A stretch of DNA of 22,811 nucleotides from a virus: IMG/VR virus record IMGVR_UViG_3300042445_001671, positions 1 to 22,811 of that record. One strand, given 5' to 3'. Positions within the stretch are counted from its first letter, which is position 1. Every line of letters begins with the position of its first letter. The position numbers were made by a program, and so were the translations under genes. The notes beneath the pieces were generated by a model, which saw only the letters and a program-made list of their open reading frames with translations, was not told where the DNA came from and searched no databases. Positions 21,399-22,811 of this stretch are shown piece after piece.

Positions 21399-22811
21399 TC
21401 GAAAGAAAATAATGATGTAAATGTGTTCTCAGTGTTGGTGGCCGCAGCCAAGTCCCAGTCCAACACACCCAGCAAGTTGTCAATCTTTTGATCCACCACA
21501 GTGGCTTCCATTTCTGTGTCATCAAAAGGCAAGTCCCTGAACCACTGCGGCAAGTGCATCTCGTCTGTGGGATAGCCAATTGATGTCCAGCCCAGTGCGT
21601 TGCTTCTCAGCTTGCACACAATGGTTTTCATACCATCAACCACCTGCATGCTGTAGTTGTCTGAGTTCATTCTTCGCAAATTGTTCCAGTTCATGGCCGC
21701 ACGTACATGCCCGGGCATGTTGGCTTTGCCCAGGCGTTCTTCTTCCTTGCCGTACTTGGTCAAGTTATTCACACGCTTTGGACTGCCTTTTTCCCAGCCT
21801 GGTCGCTCTTTGAATTCGTACTTGAACTCACGCACACGTTCAATAATTTCATCACGTTCAGCACCGGCCAGCACTCGATTTAGAATTTCCAGCAAAAAGT
21901 CTTGAATAACTTTGGGTGTATCTGAACGTTTCAAATCCAAGCCAGTGGCCTTGGTCTTGCCAATTGCACCGTTGACATCCAAGCGTTTGTTTTCAATGTC
22001 AATGGCGTTGACAGCATAGCGTTTCTTTGTGATGAACAAACCACGGTCTGCCACTGTTTCACGACCGGCTTTGATCAAATCTCCCATGTCTCTGGGGCAG
22101 TGGAAAGCACGTTCCATGAATGCCGGAAATGAGTCGTTGACCTGATCAGCAATTGAATCGTACAGTTGAATACAGATTTCCTTTGACCAAGCCATGCGAC
22201 CTTCTGCAACTTCTTGTTTGAGCACCGGCCATGCTGAGAAGTAACATGAATCTGTGTCACCATAGATAACTGCTTTGCCCACATGGTCGTACTCGCCGGT
22301 GATACACTCATTCAAGTGTGCGTCCATGTGCCGGGCAATGCTTCTGCCAGTAAGGGTCGTGCTTTGGCCAATACGTTTGTCAAAAAATCTGCAGCCAGGA
22401 TTGAGAATAGCACCGTACAAACTGTTCAAGTTAATCTTCTTGACCAATTGACGTTTGTCCCAGAAAGCAATCTCTTTGGCATCCTTGGCGTCTTTCTTTT
22501 TGGCCTGCATGTCTTTGCGTTCAGCATACCAGCGTTCCAACAAGCCAGGAATAACGCCTTTCTTTTCGTATGTGAATATGGTGCCATTGGCACTCAAAAT
22601 CCACGGCTGGTTTGAGTCAAACAACATGTACCAAATTTCAGCACCTGAGTGTACAGTCTCTTCTCCTGACTGCCAGTCTATAGTGATCTCTGTGCCACGT
22701 TGCTGTTCCATCACTGCTGTGTATTCTAGACTGGCAAACACACCTTCCCATGCAGCCGCAAATGAATCACCCCGGGCCATTTTGTCTCGGATGTACCGGT
22801 CTGTCATTATG
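21395..22811 (-). CDS. 43: DNA polymerase family B, C-terminal part (gp43-like)
   Basis: The polymerase half of a T4 gp43-type replicative DNA polymerase. The frame shows the finger-helix motif B, KKINLNSLYGAIL, and the palm motif C, VIYGDTDSCYFS, with both metal Asp residues. GLFITKKRYAVN follows, matching the KKRYA motif. The final residues FTSLFSFE resemble the gp43 C-terminal clamp-binding peptide. The exonuclease domain and motif A (DxxSLYPS) are not in the window. A methionine at 22807 begins a 470-residue product, but the frame stays open to the window edge, so this may be an internal Met of a full polymerase or the start of a separate C-terminal subunit as in some T4-like phages with split gene 43. 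Only four bases lie upstream, so no ribosome binding site can be judged. Confidence 0.93.
   Translation of the reverse strand, partial: IMTDRYIRDKMARGDSFAAAWEGVFASLEYTAVMEQQRGTEITIDWQSGEETVHSGAEIWYMLFDSNQPWILSANGTIFTYEKKGVIPGLLERWYAERKDMQAKKKDAKDAKEIAFWDKRQLVKKINLNSLYGAILNPGCRFFDKRIGQSTTLTGRSIARHMDAHLNECITGEYDHVGKAVIYGDTDSCYFSAWPVLKQEVAEGRMAWSKEICIQLYDSIADQVNDSFPAFMERAFHCPRDMGDLIKAGRETVADRGLFITKKRYAVNAIDIENKRLDVNGAIGKTKATGLDLKRSDTPKVIQDFLLEILNRVLAGAERDEIIERVREFKYEFKERPGWEKGSPKRVNNLTKYGKEEERLGKANMPGHVRAAMNWNNLRRMNSDNYSMQVVDGMKTIVCKLRSNALGWTSIGYPTDEMHLPQWFRDLPFDDTEMEATVVDQKIDNLLGVLDWDLAAATNTENTFTSLFSFE

Noticed and set aside
1-22811. tRNA genes, CRISPR arrays, insertion sequences, long direct repeats, rho-independent terminators
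   Set aside because: Looked for on both strands; no cloverleaf, repeat-spacer pattern, transposase or GC stem followed by a T run was convincing by eye.

Overview
The window is about 22.8 kb of a T4-like tailed phage (Caudoviricetes, myovirus-type replication genes), most likely from a marine or freshwater bacterial host. Evidence for this is a family B DNA polymerase C-terminal part (gp43-like), a T4 gp45-type sliding clamp, a T4 Rnh/FEN-type 5'-3' exonuclease, and many small genes packed head to tail. Every gene I can support is on the minus strand, so transcription runs from high to low coordinates. No rRNA, tRNA, CRISPR array, IS element or structural (capsid or tail) gene was seen. No photosynthesis genes are visible, so a cyanobacterial host is not indicated; the host cannot be named from this window.

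Layout in the direction of transcription. (1) 22811-19517, replication: gp43 C-terminal part, a coiled-coil plus methyltransferase-like protein, the gp45 clamp behind its own sigma70-like promoter, and a small DUF2061 membrane protein. (2) 19527-16437: a TGT/DpdA-like guanine transglycosylase followed by three small genes joined to it by 4-base ATGA overlaps, the last being a QueD/PTPS-like T-fold protein, then a 74-residue small protein. (3) 16440-10698, a sugar/glycan block: GT-B glycosyltransferase, GalE, two related EKTWK/DTFDDI proteins, a short DegT-type aminotransferase and an SDR epimerase/dehydratase, all linked by 4-base overlaps. (4) 10668-7902: FolE behind a near-consensus sigma70 promoter, a 37-residue gene, a 63-residue gene, a Bax-inhibitor-1 family membrane protein, an acidic hypothetical protein and a HIT protein. 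(5) 7818-1: a QueD variant preceded by a hairpin, a GT-A glycosyltransferase, a large radical SAM protein, an SGNH protein, QueE, a conserved small protein, a cytidylyltransferase-like protein, a second SGNH protein, the FEN/RNase H exonuclease and a gene cut by the window edge.

How the parts fit. FolE (GTP to dihydroneopterin triphosphate), QueD (to 6-carboxytetrahydropterin) and QueE (to 7-carboxy-7-deazaguanine) are the first three steps of 7-deazaguanine synthesis. A TGT-fold enzyme in a phage is the expected inserter of such bases into DNA (DpdA). The most interesting reading is therefore a phage genome carrying 7-deazaguanine-modified DNA, encoded by genes scattered over 17 kb. QueC is not in the window, so the base could be CDG-like, QueC could lie outside, or the host could supply it. 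The QueD-like protein lacks two expected zinc histidines, while a second T-fold protein next to the transglycosylase keeps a histidine set but lacks the catalytic cysteine. The sugar genes may decorate the virion, the host surface or the DNA; the sequence does not decide.
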